Source: Chromera velia
Taxonomy: Eukaryota; Sar; Chromeraceae
Assembly (NCBI GenBank): GCA_018398765.1
Contig: JAHBMJ010000004.1
Coordinates: 1 to 40,000, forward strand
DNA: 40,000 nucleotides
Direction of reading: 5' to 3'
Every line of letters begins with the position of its first letter. Within the stretch, counting starts at the first letter, position 1. The translations under genes were made by a program, and so were the position numbers. The notes under the pieces were generated by a model, which ran no database searches, was not told where the DNA came from, and worked only from the letters and a program-made list of their open reading frames with translations. This document shows positions 12,428 to 23,910 of the stretch, piece by piece.

Positions 12428-13147
12428 AAGAGAGAGAGAGGGGGGGGGAGAGAGAGAGAGAGAAAGAAAGAAAGAAAGAAAGAAAGCAGACAGACAGACA
12501 GACAGACAGAAAGAAAGAAAGAAAGAAAGAAAGATTGAAAGAAACAAAGAAAGAAAGAAAAAACAGAGAGAGAGAGAGAGAGAGAGAGAAGACAGACAGA
12601 CAGACAGAAGACAGACAGACAGAAAGAAAGAAAGAAAGAAAAAGAGAAAGGATCGAACACAGATCGAGGCAGACAATCGAACCAAAGGCCCACCCACCAC
12701 CTACCGCAAGGGGGGGGGGGCTGCTGCAGACGCCGTCTCGTCACCGCTTCCTTCCGCGCTCTCTATCTATCTCCTAGCTTTCCCTTTTTCTCTTTCGCCG
12801 ACTCGATCCTGAATTCCCCCCTTTGCGTCCCTGCCTGCCTGCATGGAGCCTTGGCGTCCCTCTCTCCCTCCCTCTCTCCTTGCAGGACAATGGAGGTTGT
12901 CCACACACACGAGAACAGCCCCCCGAGTAACACGGACCAACAGCAGCCGCCTTCAGGAGACGCATCGGGGGGCGGAGGGGCGGGTGCAGATGGCGGCAGT
13001 CAGTCCGACTCAGGGTCCCAGGGGTGGAGCTGGGGGAGTGACGGCAATGAGCGGTCGGACACCAGTTCATGGTTCGGGGGGGGGATAGACGAGGGGGGGG
13101 ACGACGACGGAGGGGGCGATGGGGGGGACTGGGGAGACTGGGACTGA
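9905..13147 (+). CDS. Gene B: CHCHD2/Mix17-like mitochondrial protein lacking the CHCH domain
   Basis: Four exons with matching phases: 9905-10071, 11288-11381, 11796-11905 and 12886-13147, giving 210 residues. Exon 1 ([20 protein letters not shown]...) is rich in Arg and Ser with no acidic residues, a typical mitochondrial presequence; a Met 21 codons upstream (9842) is an alternative start. Exon 2 is a Gln/Pro/Ala linker. Exon 3 carries the family's conserved Gly/Ala helix, ending in DSVMGPR and joining exon 4 as TMEVVH; plant and animal CHCHD2/10 and Mix17 relatives have the same arrangement (AVDSVMGPR-type motif after a Gly/Ala segment). In those proteins a twin CX9C domain follows and supports mitochondrial intermembrane-space import. 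Here the tail is Gly/Asp/Ser-rich, ends GDWGDWD and has no cysteine. The family assignment rests on the exon 3 motif plus the N-terminal composition. Exon 3 has a CAGCAG acceptor. Confidence 0.75.
10459..11217 (+). repeat. CT array followed by degenerate GT arrays in gene B intron 1
   Basis: About 140 bp of CT repeats (10459-10595) pass into GT-rich DNA with GTAA, GTAT and GCGC variants to about 11205, interrupted near 10930-11040 by CTGT units. Intron 10072-11287 holds little else. The long HTHT- and SLSL-type frames here are translations of repeats. Confidence 0.92.
12058..12652 (+). repeat. GAAA/GA/CAGA purine tract in gene B intron 3
   Basis: Nearly 600 bases with few pyrimidines on the plus strand: GAAA units, a GA block at about 12380-12440, a run of G at about 12441, then CAGA units and more GAAA and GA. 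It is the main content of intron 11906-12885. Confidence 0.92.
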
Positions 13148-13531
13148 AGCAGGCTGATCGCTTCAAGGAGTGTCGGCTTGAGCGTCGGCCGTGGATTTCA
13201 TTCATGTGGGGAGACTGATTGTTAATGTACGATTACATGAAAGCGGTGAAACCGATCACGATATTTTCACCCAGTGACACCCACAGGACAAGCCACAGGG
13301 AGTTATGATGTAATATTCCACCCAGACCCTAAATTCCGTGGTAAATATAAAAATTGCTAGAAAAATTGTGACGTTACTGAGGTTTGCGTAAGGATAAGTA
13401 CATGTAAGCATCGGTAAGGCTTCTAGTAAAGCTTGTAGAAGTAGAAATGATGTCAGGCAGCGTTGCTAAAAATTTATTCACTAAAAACATTATTCTTGTA
13501 AAAACAATTTAAACAAAAAGGATAGTGGTCA

Positions 13532-14882
13532 GGCTAGCCTACCTTGCCAAGACTTAGGAATTTAGACAGTACACAGTACAGTTAGGAGGAACTAAATTCA
13601 TTTGGTTACCAAGCGGCCGTAAGGCCGCCCGGTAATCACATTTATGGGTATGGTAGTAAGTTGGGGCAGAGGTACCATGGTAGTGGTAGTAGTATAGGGG
13701 GTTTTCCTAGTAATCTTGATGATGATGATGATGATTGAGGGTTAAATCCACTCCTTACGCTTTTCAATAAAAAGATTCATAAAATATAAAACAATCAATT
13801 AAAAAATTATAAAAACTCTTTATAGAATATCATAATTTAACCATTAAAATGATTGAAAACGATCATCGCATTCGGTGACCGGGACAGGCATCCCACACTG
13901 CAGGAGAGTAGCGCTTGCTAGAGCGCTTGAAGACTTTTTCTGTATCAGACTGTATGGAGAAGCTCTACGTTGAATGCGATCTTCGTGACCATAGCATCCT
14001 ATACTATCAAACGTACGTTTGTGAGTGCAGAGTCACTGCAGACATCGTGTAGGGAACACAAAGACAGGCTTCTCCACACTTTGTACTGTGCATGATCAAG
14101 GCCTCCACCCACCCCTACCTTGTAGTCAAGGAGAAAGGGTTGCGCGTGGGGCCCAGGCCTTCTGTAAACATTTGCCAGTGGAGCAAATGGTGCGTTTGGG
14201 AGCAATTTATCGTAGACAGCTCTCTCTGTAGAATCAAATGAATCAATCGTAAAATTCAGAGAACCGTTTTCATCTTTTCAAAATAGATGCATAATAGATC
14301 ACGAATTAAAAGCTTGATCCGAAAGCGAAGGTAAGCATGCCAGTGCATGCACGCTTAGACGTTTTTTTTTACCGCTTTGCTGGGGTTTTTCGTCCAAACT
14401 ACCATTGCTATGGTTACTTGACGCCGGGGTGACTGGCGGGGTTTAGGACCCCCCTGGTTGCTGCTCACGAGTTACCAAATCTACGGTCACCATAAAATCG
14501 CTCGACCGCCCCGGTAGTTCCTCCTAACCTCACTGTGTATTAGACAGGAATTTAGAGGAATTTAGACAGGAATCTAAAGGAATTTAGAGCTAGATTTAGA
14601 GCTCTAAATTCCTAAACTTTGGAGGTCGGTTTCTCATGAACTATTATAAGTTAGAATTTGATATTAACAGTGCTTATAGCTTTAATATAGGTCTATAAAC
14701 ACAGTTCATATCAAGTTCAAACTCATCATAGTTCATGAGAAATCGACCTCCAAAAATCGCTAAATTCTTCTAAATTCTTGTCTTTAAATTCCTTTAGATT
14801 CCTAGCTACATTCCTCTAAATTCCTGTCTAAATTTCTAAATTCCCGTCCAAATTCCTAAGTTTTTGCAGGGTAGAGCTAGCC
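13532..14882. mobile_element. 1.35 kb non-autonomous element with terminal inverted repeats
   Basis: The left end (13532-13567) begins GGCTAGCCTACCTTGCC and continues AAGACTTAGGAATTTAGAC. The right end (14846-14882), read on the other strand, begins GGCTAGCTCTACCCTGC and continues AAAAACTTAGGAATTTGGAC, so the termini are imperfect inverted repeats of about 36 bp. A second inverted pair lies inside (TTAGGAGGAACT at about 13582; AGTTCCTCCTAA near 14516). The interior is more AT-rich than the flanks and has no ORF of transposase length. I could not define a target-site duplication. It most resembles a non-autonomous DNA transposon. Confidence 0.5.
14550..14826. repeat. Long imperfect hairpin built of TAGGAATTTAGA-type units
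   Basis: Nested in the 1.35 kb element. 14619-14644 (TTGGAGGTCGGTTTCTCATG then AACTAT) pairs with 14728-14753 with one mismatch in 26. Outside this stem, repeated AGGAATTTAGA units on the left face CTAAATTCCT units on the right, extending the arms to roughly 90 bp each around an 80-bp loop. Confidence 0.65.
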
Positions 14883-14960
14883 TCAGCTAGGCGAAGGACA
14901 AGTTCCCTGGATAACATAAAGAAAATGAATATTATACAAAAAGATTTTTCTTTCAAAATT

Positions 14961-15974
14961 TTATTCAAATAAAAATTTTATTAATTTGATTTTTCTTCGT
15001 GAGTTAGCCAAACTTAGTTCTAGACTTAGCTGACATATAAGCATACCTAGACATAGAATTAAACATGCTGTCTGCCGCTTTAGCGTGTAAACAAACTGTC
15101 TGTTGCTTTGAAAATGCACGCTAGAATGCACGCGAGGGCACATGAATGGCATCTCTCGCCGCCTGCCGGAAAGGCTTCTGCGCAGGCTGACAGCAGCGAA
15201 GGCCAACCAGAAGACTAGCCAGAGGGCTAGCCAAAGGAAGGCCCCGCACACACAAACCACAACAGCAACTGCCCAAAGAAGAGCCAGGAGGACCAACTCC
15301 CCCAGGTCGAGGCTGAGAGACTTTGCCTTCTCCCAGTTCTCTTTGCGTGCAGTGCCACACAGCCGAACAGCCAGAGAAATTGCCCTCTGACCCCCCCGCC
15401 CCATCGTGCAAAGCCACACACCCCCACGACAGAGTAGCTTCCCCCCCGACCAAAGCGAAACGCTCATCCGACAGAGTAGCTCCCCCCCTACCTCTACAGC
15501 CCCCCTGCCAAAGAGGGCAGAGACATATCGGAGGACTTGGAAGCCCTCTCTCGCCCCCGAAATGCCTTTGCTGATAGCAAAGTAGGAGCCGCGCACCAGC
15601 GCTTCTCCCAGACCCTGAGCTGCTGGGGGCACCTTGCTGACCACCCTCCAGAGAGAAAAACAGAGCGAGAGACCAAGAAGAAAAAACTGGGCACGCAGAC
15701 AGTTGGAAGCCCTCGCGATGCGGGAGCCCAGGCAGGCCCCGACGCGTCTCCAGAATGTGATGATCCCCCCCCCCCATTCACCCATGCGTGCAGTAAGTCC
15801 TGCAGCATACCGGCGGAAAGAAGGAGAAAAAAATCGTCGCCTGAAAATCCCTTTGGGTTCATGCAGTCGAACACTTCTGAGGCACCCGAAGGCGCACTCT
15901 GTCCACCTAATGAGGAGCTCCCGTGTCGAAGACCTCAAATACATCCCAGAAGCGGCGCACGAATGAACGGACAA
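14961..15974 (-). CDS. ORF of 337 residues with hydrophobic segments, repeated family member (copy 1)
   Basis: The open frame starts [16 protein letters not shown] and has a hydrophobic stretch near residues 229-264 ([35 protein letters not shown]), probably one or two membrane segments, bordered by basic [10 protein letters not shown]. The part at 15153-15573 has a diverged second copy at 16828-17191 in the same orientation, so this is a repeated sequence family. The last 50 codons run into AT-rich DNA and may not be real. Function is unknown. It could be a fragment of a mobile-element gene or of a tandemly duplicated membrane-protein gene. Confidence 0.35.
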   Translation of the reverse strand: MSVHSCAASGMYLRSSTRELLIRWTECAFGCLRSVRLHEPKGIFRRRFFSPSFRRYAAGLTARMGEWGGGIITFWRRVGACLGSRIARASNCLRAQFFLLGLSLCFSLWRVVSKVPPAAQGLGEALVRGSYFAISKGISGAREGFQVLRYVSALFGRGAVEVGGELLCRMSVSLWSGGKLLCRGGVWLCTMGRGGQRAISLAVRLCGTARKENWEKAKSLSLDLGELVLLALLWAVAVVVCVCGAFLWLALWLVFWLAFAAVSLRRSLSGRRREMPFMCPRVHSSVHFQSNRQFVYTLKRQTACLILCLGMLICQLSLELSLANSRRKIKLIKFLFE

Positions 15975-16140
15975 CTATGGGTCTCTGGAGTAAATGATTC
16001 GAACCGAGTCTTCTGACGTCCGCATTCTTCTTTTCCCCCCACTCTCTGCGCAAACGCGCGACGGACACAGAATAGCTCCCCCGACTGCCTGATGGGACGG
16101 CCAGCAGGAGGTCTCGAACCTCACACTCCAGTCGAAATCT

Positions 16141-16198
16141 GCACGAACACACACATTCGCACACACATACGCACACACAAACACATACACGCACAGAC

Positions 16199-16234
<36 letters not shown>

Positions 16235-16398
16235 GCACGCACACGCACGCACGCACACGCACACGCACACGCACACGCACACACACACGCTCACGTACAC
16301 ACGCACGCACGCACACGCACACACACACGCACACGTACACACGCACACACGCACACGCACACACGCACACACGCGCACACGCACACGCGCACAAGCAC

Positions 16399-16465
<67 letters not shown>

Positions 16466-16492
16466 ACCACAGAGAGAGAGAGCGAGAGAGAC
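16141..16492 (+). repeat. AC array with CGCACA variants, then GA array
   Basis: AC-rich repeats with embedded CGCACA and GCACAC units to about 16430, followed by GA to 16492. It separates the two copies of the hydrophobic ORF family. Confidence 0.92.
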
Positions 16493-16695
16493 AAACGCAC
16501 ATTCTTGTGCATTTAACGGAACGCAGAGCGCCACATGAATTGCGCAGAAATACGTGCAAGACCTCACAGGAGGATGAACGCAAAAGAACCACTCTCACAA
16601 TAGAGATCACTGACTTGACATAGTTCAGAACCCGATCGCGATGCCCACCCTTTCCCGGTCGCACAACAACCACGTGGGCCTCCGGGTCAATCCTC

Positions 16696-17397
16696 TCAAA
16701 CGAAGAAGGCGGCGCCACCACGACTGGCGCACCTCGTCTCGGAATGGGTGAGGAAGCGGCCCCGTTCTCTGCCTCGTTCTCCCCTTGGTGCTGTACGGGA
16801 AGGGTTGAGGGATCTGAGACATCTAGGCTCTCGCCGCCTGTCGGAAAGGCTTCTGCACAGACTGACAGCAGCGAAGGCCAACCAGAGGACTAGCCAAAGG
16901 AAGGCCCCGTACACACAAACCCCAACAGCAACTGCCCAAAGGAGAGCCATGAGGATCAGTTCCCCCAGGTTGACGATAAGGCACTTCGCCTTCTCCCAGT
17001 TCTCTTCCCGTGCACACACACACCCAGACAGACAAAGTGCCATTCGATCTGCCCCCCTGCCCCATCGTGCAAAGCCACACCCCCACACGACAGAGTACCT
17101 TCCCCCCTACCCCTGCAGCCCCCCTGCATGCCCCAAGAGGGCAGAGACAGACCTGAGGACTTTGAAGCCCTTCCTTGCCCCCGAAATGCCTGTAACGGCT
17201 GCCCGCTCTCTCTCTAGGGCCCCAGGTGCATTGACAAGTGCACTGATCACTGCCCCCAGCCAGTGCTGATTTCTCTCGTTAATCAACGCGAGGACAGGTC
17301 TGCCTAGCTGCAAAGGGCGCAAATCTCTTCCCCAGCCCCTGGCGCACAATCTCACCCTCTCTGCATTCCTGCTCCCTCTTCCTCCCATGCTTCCCAA
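16696..17397 (-). pseudogene. Degenerate second copy of the hydrophobic ORF family (copy 2)
   Basis: Reading on the minus strand, GISGARKGFKVLRSVSALL and, after an in-frame stop near 17107, ENWEKAKCLIVNLGEL, LLWAVAVGVCVYGAFLWL and [18 protein letters not shown] match copy 1 residue by residue with scattered changes. The internal stop and the missing segment between the two blocks suggest decay. On the DNA level 16828-17191 aligns with 15153-15573. It may instead be two exons of a live gene, but I see no splice pair that joins them cleanly. Confidence 0.4.
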
Positions 17398-19024
17398 TCC
17401 TGACCCACGGAGTCGACCCCCTGTCTGTGTTCTTTATCTGCTCACACGTGAGCGAGTTCACAAAGCCAAACGGATCCGTCTCCTCAGACCCAATGCCCAA
17501 GATTGCCCAAGCGCAGGCTGATATCTGCAAAAAGGTTCACGGTCTAATCTTTCCACCATTCCCTTCTCCCTTCCCCCGCCCGTAGGATCCCCAGTGATTC
17601 GTTGTTGAGTGCGTGGGTGCCCTTTCGCCTAGCTGGATCCAGTGTCCCGCGTCCCAAGCCCGGATTCCCCTCTCTTCCTAGCTCCTCCGCTTAATTCCTC
17701 CAACATCTCCGTAACAAATCGTGCTGCTCATCGAAAACCTCCCCGTGGTTCTGAGGCTCTACGTTCTGCTCTCGAGATACCTGCGGAGACAGAAGCAGTG
17801 AGGGGCGGGACATGTTCGGCAACACCGTCTGCCTTTGATGCCCTCTGCAAGTTCGGTCGAGCTCTGGACGAACTCACCGAATGCCTTCCCCTCCCTGCCA
17901 TCCTCGCCTCAGGCTGCTCCCGTGCAGAGCCTGCTTGAGGTCTGAATGGCAGGGAGGGGTTAGTCGTTGAGTCCGCATGGGCTGAGGTCCTACAGCCATG
18001 TCCATCTCACTGCCTGTCGATGCCCTCCGTGCAAGTGGTCGATGGAGTTCGTCGCTTCGTCTCCACTCCAACCTTCTACTCTGTTCACCTCTGTTTAAGA
18101 AATTCTGTCTACCTTTCAACTCAAGTGTACTCAGTGGTTGAAACTTCTGGAAGCCCGTCTGGCTTTGCGTGGAATGTGCTGTTGGAAATCGAACACTCAA
18201 ACACGCGGACGGAGACGGAACGGAGAGGGACTGTTGCTCGAGAATCCGAGACAAATACGCGAGTCCGTGACCATTGGTCCGAGATCTCCGCAGTCCGGTG
18301 GCCTCCTTCTGCCGGAGAGTACCGTTCGCCTTCTCTCTATTTCTCTGTCCTGTTCTGCACACAATCAAACGTATTTCCCCGGGCTGCCGCTCAGTGCTGC
18401 CATGTGCTGCCCTCGGACCGACGACGCACAAACTGGTGGATACTATTTTCGCACTTATACTTTTGCGCGCAAATTCGCGCGAACAAACTTGTATCCATAC
18501 CCATCCATACCCACATGCATGCATGCATGCATACGTTAATTCTCGATTGTTCAATCCGACCGATACAGATTTTCTTTGACCGATATATACATCATGGATG
18601 ATACATCGATAGCGATATTATAGCTATAGTGTACGTATACAGAATGAATGCATGTGCATGTGTATGTATATATGTCTTATATTTTTATACACGTACTTAA
18701 TTATGTGTGAGTATATATATGGACAGACCAAAATTAAGTGGGTACAAAGATATGTACACAAACGAACAGCAAGACTCGATAAGGCAGGGATTTCTCAGTC
18801 AAGCAGTAATATATATGGAACAAAGAGAACCTCGAACGAACAGTGGCAGCGCCAGAAGTCGGACTGTAGATCAGCAAAGGGAAGAACCGACTAGGCGCCG
18901 AAGACGCTCAAAGCAGTGACGAAAAGGCGAAGCACAAGAGAAAGCAGACTTGGAAAGAGTAGAAAGAAAAACAACTGAGAGGGAGGGTTGAGCCCTTCTG
19001 AATGGACCGACGAAGTTGACAGAC
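17398..19024. other. Non-repetitive spacer upstream of gene C
   Basis: 17400-18500 has ordinary composition and several overlapping frames of 60-230 codons on both strands, none with a domain I recognise; it may be a remnant of the repeated family next to it. From 18500 to 18740 the DNA is AT-rich with TGCATGCATGCATGC at about 18514 and TATATA runs, a plausible promoter region for gene C. Confidence 0.35.
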
Positions 19025-19302
19025 ATGTCAGCAGTCAGACTCCGGCTGGCAGCACTCTTCGTCTTTGCAGCGCTGACACAGTGCCACCTCGGTCAGTCAA
19101 CTCATCCTCCGCATGCCCAAGCACCAAAGAGATCGCATCCCTCTTGAAATTCGGTTTCCTCCGTCTTCCTTTCTCTCTTGCTGTGCCTCTGCAAATGACT
19201 GGTCTCCTCTCACGGCTGCGGCTGCATTCATTCAGACAGGTATAATCCTTTGCAAGGCCCGATTTGGGTCCTCATGCGCGTGAGGGGAAAGCGCGAGCGA
19301 GC

Positions 19303-19339
<37 letters not shown>

Positions 19340-20422
19340 CGAGAGCGAGAGAGAGAGAGAGAGAGAGATCCGGATTGTCAGCCAGTCAGACGAAGTGTTC
19401 ATCATGATTGGCTACAACACAAACGAACGCGGACAGAGAGGGCACGTGATTGAAGCTGAGGCAGTTTTGGCTATGATCATTCCAAGGGGAGGGGGGGAAG
19501 AGTGCACATGAAAGAACCAGACAGACAATCTGGGTTTTCTTGTAGCTGCACACCCAGTTGCTTTCTTGCCTGCCTGCCTGCCTACCTACCTCCCTACCTG
19601 CCTACCTGCCTACCTGTCTTTCTACTAGGCTGTTTGGCTTCCCCCTCTCCAGTCTTGTTTTTCCTACGTTGCCTCCTCTCTTCTTCTCGTGCTTCCTTTC
19701 TTCATTCCTTCCGTTCGTCTTTCTGTCCTTCCCTTCTTCCTTTCTTCTTTCTCTCTTTCTCCCCTCTTCCTTCCTTCCTTCCTTCCTTCATTCATTCATT
19801 CCTTCCTTCCTTGTTTCTCGCTCTTTCTTCTGTTCTCCTCTCTTTCCCTCTCCTTTCTTTCCCACTTCACGCTTCCATCTTTCCTCTCTCCTTTTCCCCC
19901 ACAGTCTTCTCCCGCATTCATCAATCCTGGTTTTTGTCTGTTCGTTTTTGCAGCTTCTGGTGAGCAGCAGCTGCAGCAACAGCGTGAAAGCCAAGCACGA
20001 CGCCACCGGGTGGTTCGAGCGCCATACGGGGATTCAGAGAGAGAAGGGAAGGGGGAAAGGGAAGGGGATGGGGACCGGAGGGGCAAATTCAGGGAGAGGG
20101 ACGATGCAGCAGATTCCCTTCCTGCTCCTGCTCCTGCTGCCCCCCGGGTTTACGACTTCTCAGACTCTGACTGGAGGAGAAACGCACTCCAATCTCTGGG
20201 CAATGCTCTGGTCCCTGGACTCTCCGCTCACCGAATTGGAAACGCGCGGATTCCTTCGGGTGGGTCACGTAGCCTAGTCTTTGTTTTTGCACCCATGTCC
20301 TTTCAGAAAAATGAGTCTCTCTTTCCTGTCCTTTATGATGAGCATATGACCTTCGTACATTGTTGCAGCAGCAGCTGGAAGGAAGGGCTGTCTCTGTGGT
20401 CGTTTGTTCTTGCATCTGTCTG

Positions 20423-20458
<36 letters not shown>

Positions 20459-20576
20459 GCCTGCCTGTCTTCTGTCTGTCTGTCTGCCTGCCTGCCTGCC
20501 TGCCTGCCTGTCTTCTGTCTGTCTGTCTGCCTGCCTGCCTGCCTGCCTGTCTTCTGTCTGTCTGTCTGTCTGTCTG

Positions 20577-20612
<36 letters not shown>

Positions 20613-22468
20613 GTCTATCTGTCTGTCTTCTGTCTGTCTGTCTGTCTGTCTTGTCTGTCTTTTCTGTCTTGTCTGTCTTGTCTGTCTGTCTGCCTGCCTG
20701 TCTGCCTGTCTGTCTGTCTGTCTGTCTGCCTGCCTGTCTGTCTGCCTGCCTGCCTGTCTTCTGTCTGTCTGTCTGTCTGTCTGTCTGCCTGCCTGCCTGT
20801 CTGTCTTTGGTATTTCTCTTTCTTGCCTCGGTTTCTTGTATGATTGAAAGTTAAAAGAGAAAGAAAAAAAGAAAGAGAACGAAAAAAAAGAAGTCATATG
20901 GTCTGTTTGCCTATCTGTATCTGTCTTGCAGCAGTTGAAGGGGGGGACCATCGAAGGCATTCGCTGAGATCCCACAAACACAAACACCGCAACGGAGCTG
21001 AAAGAAGTCGGCGGAAGGGGGGAGGTGCTTTGCATTTCCATTCAGCACGGGATGAGGAGGAGGAAGCTGGGGAAGGGTACCATAGACTTTCAGACAGAGG
21101 AGGTGTGAGAAACCAAAGAGGATCTGGGGAGAGCGAAAGGAACTCCAGTGTTTTTGAGAAACGGCAGAATGTGTTGTCCGTCTCGGTGCCTTCAGCAGTT
21201 GAAGAAGCGAGCCGCCGCTATTCATCCACCCCTCACCGTTTTGAGGAGTCGAAGCTGAAAAGCCGCAAGAGCGACACAGAGCGAGCGAGATCAGAGGAGG
21301 ACGAAAACGAGGAGTCCGGAAGTGGTAGTGACACAGAGGACACCCTTCACCAGTCTGCAAAAAGACGGGAAAGTACAGAACAACACCAACAAGATGTTCT
21401 TTCAGTGTTGGAAAGATTGGCTAGAGACAGACGAGAGCAAGAGACAGAAACAGAAACCGAGGGGAAACACAGGAGCCACCACCACGACCACAGAAGAAGA
21501 TATGAGGGTGACAGAAAGTCATCGTCGTCTCACCACTCCAAGATGGCAAAGAGAGAAGAGGAGGATGGTGAACGAGCTCAGGAGGATTCTCCCTCCTCCA
21601 CTCCATCGCATCATCGCCACAGCCATCAGCACTCTCACCACACCCACAAAAAACACCATCACCATCACCACAATCACCACCACTCTTCTGAAGACCACCC
21701 TTCTCACTCGGACCGCCACTTGCTTTCGAAAGAAGACACGCCTCTTTCCAATGAAGAGATAGAGTCAGAAGCACGCAATGTTCTTGCTACGTTGAAAGCT
21801 GAAGAGAAGGCAAATGCGACAAGAACGAAACTGAAGGACAGAGAAGACGAGGAGGAGAGACGAAACGTCTCTTCATCCCTCCTGTCCTCCTCCGAGACCG
21901 ACAACATCCCCCTCCCGTCCAACCAGACAAACAGCACCGACAACTTTCTCGACCGAAGAAATGAAATTCCCACCACCTCTTACTTTCATTCCAACAAAAC
22001 CTCATCTCCGTCTCCATCCTCATCCCCCCTCCCCCCCGCTCCGAACGCCAACAACACACGTCTCCTCAGAGGTGCCATGCCCAGCTCCTTGCAGTCGTCT
22101 GACAATCACCAAGGCCTCCTTCCCTCCTCTTTTACTTCCAAAGAATCAACGGAAAAGGACTCTGATGAGAAGGAGACAGAAAAGGAGAGCGACAAGGAAA
22201 AAGAGAAGGAGAAGGAAGGAACGAGTGACGGTTCAGACAAAGAAGGAGACAACAAAGCGGAGGGGGAGGGGGAGGGGGACTCCGAGGGCGCGGACTCTGC
22301 CAGCAGCAACTCAGCCTCCGACCAAATGGAAGAGGGCGAAGGCGGACACCACAAAGGTGCGCGCGTCCAAGGATTCGCGTCTTGTCTGTCTGTTCTTCGG
22401 TCTTTCTGTCTCGTCTGTCTGTCTTGTCTGCCTCTGTCTCTGTCTCTCTGTCTCTCTGTCTCTCTGTC

Positions 22469-22512
<44 letters not shown>

Positions 22513-22642
22513 GAAGCAATGCGTGCGTAGATTCGTGGGTAGGGGTGTGTATACGCGCGCTGCTGTAGGTATGTATGCGTCTCTCTGTGTTGCGCAAGTC
22601 CGGAAGACAGAAAAGGGAAGAGCAATTGATACGTGTGTGTGT

Positions 22643-22677
<35 letters not shown>

Positions 22678-23731
22678 ATATGAACGGAAAGAGAGGCAAG
22701 AGAAAAGGAATGCGATAGAAGATATGTGAGTCCACAGGGCCAGCTAGACTGGTAGTCAGTCAGTCACTTAGCTGTTCTTACACAAACCCGCACATCTCCA
22801 ACTGCATCCATACACGATTCTGTCAGCTGGATATGGATGTGTGCGGTCAGGGAGGCATCTTCTCTCCTTCCTTTTGCCGTGTGCGGAGGTAAGATTAGAA
22901 GTTTGGGGACGATGTTGTTTCCTTTTTCTTGCTGCTGCTGCTAACGGAATTTCCTGGGCTCAATCTATTTGGTGCTTGCTGAGTGTGTGACTATCCGAGT
23001 GAGTGCACATATGTATGCAGAGGAGTCCCAAAAGCTTGAACACTGAGTGTGTGACTATCCGAGTGAGTGCACATATGTATGCAGAGGAGTCCCAAAAGCT
23101 TGAACACTGAGTGTGTGACTATCCGAGTGAGTGCACATATGTATGCAGAGGAGTCCCAAAAGCTTGAACAGGGCGAGAGAGGCGCAAGCGAGACGGTGTC
23201 TAGGGACGCCGAGTGGGTGGAGCAGAAGACCAACGAGGCCAAGGAGGCAATGACACAGTACAACGCTGCAAGGAAGGTGAGGAAGAAGAAATTATGGAGA
23301 ATAAACGAGCAAAAAACAGAGTGTGATATGTAAATATTCATTTGCTTCAAACACAAAGAGCCTCCAGAAAACCTAGTCCCCTCCTACCCGACACTACTCT
23401 TCCTCTGGCGCTTTTCCTTTCTGTTTCCCTCCCTCAGCCACTGACTCCGCTCCCCACCTTGTCATCAAAATCAAAATTCTCATGCAATCAGCTCTGGCAA
23501 TCAAGATGCATTTTTGTACCATCTGATCACAGTTTATGAAAAAACGAAGTGCAATACAGAGGAGCCATGGGCCAATTTCCAGTAGTTTGCACACCTTTTT
23601 GAATGTCGCACTCCTTTTGTTTTGTTTTTTTTGGTCTGCACAGAACCACGTTCATGATGCATGGTCTGCGAGCTCGCTGCAGAAACTGCAAGACGCATGA
23701 TTCATTTTCATACATACACACACACACACAC

Positions 23732-23780
<49 letters not shown>

Positions 23781-23826
23781 CAGAGACACACACACACACA
23801 CACACACAGGGAGACAGAGAGAGGGA

Positions 23827-23858
<32 letters not shown>

Positions 23859-23860
23859 CA

Positions 23861-23910
<50 letters not shown>

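Noticed and set aside
16105-16135. tRNA B-box-like GGTTCGAGACC on the minus strand
   Set aside because: No A box or cloverleaf arms at the required spacing.
22979-23170. Could the regular 64-bp units be a CRISPR array?
   Set aside because: No spacers: the units are directly adjacent and identical, in a eukaryotic intron.
23644-23697. Alternative exon 5 start at 23644 ([18 protein letters not shown])
   Set aside because: The acceptor has a good pyrimidine tract and the phase fits, but the frame then meets TGA at the inverted repeat unless the insertion is removed by a weak donor such as GTCTGC at 23664; kept only as an alternative to the 24002 start.
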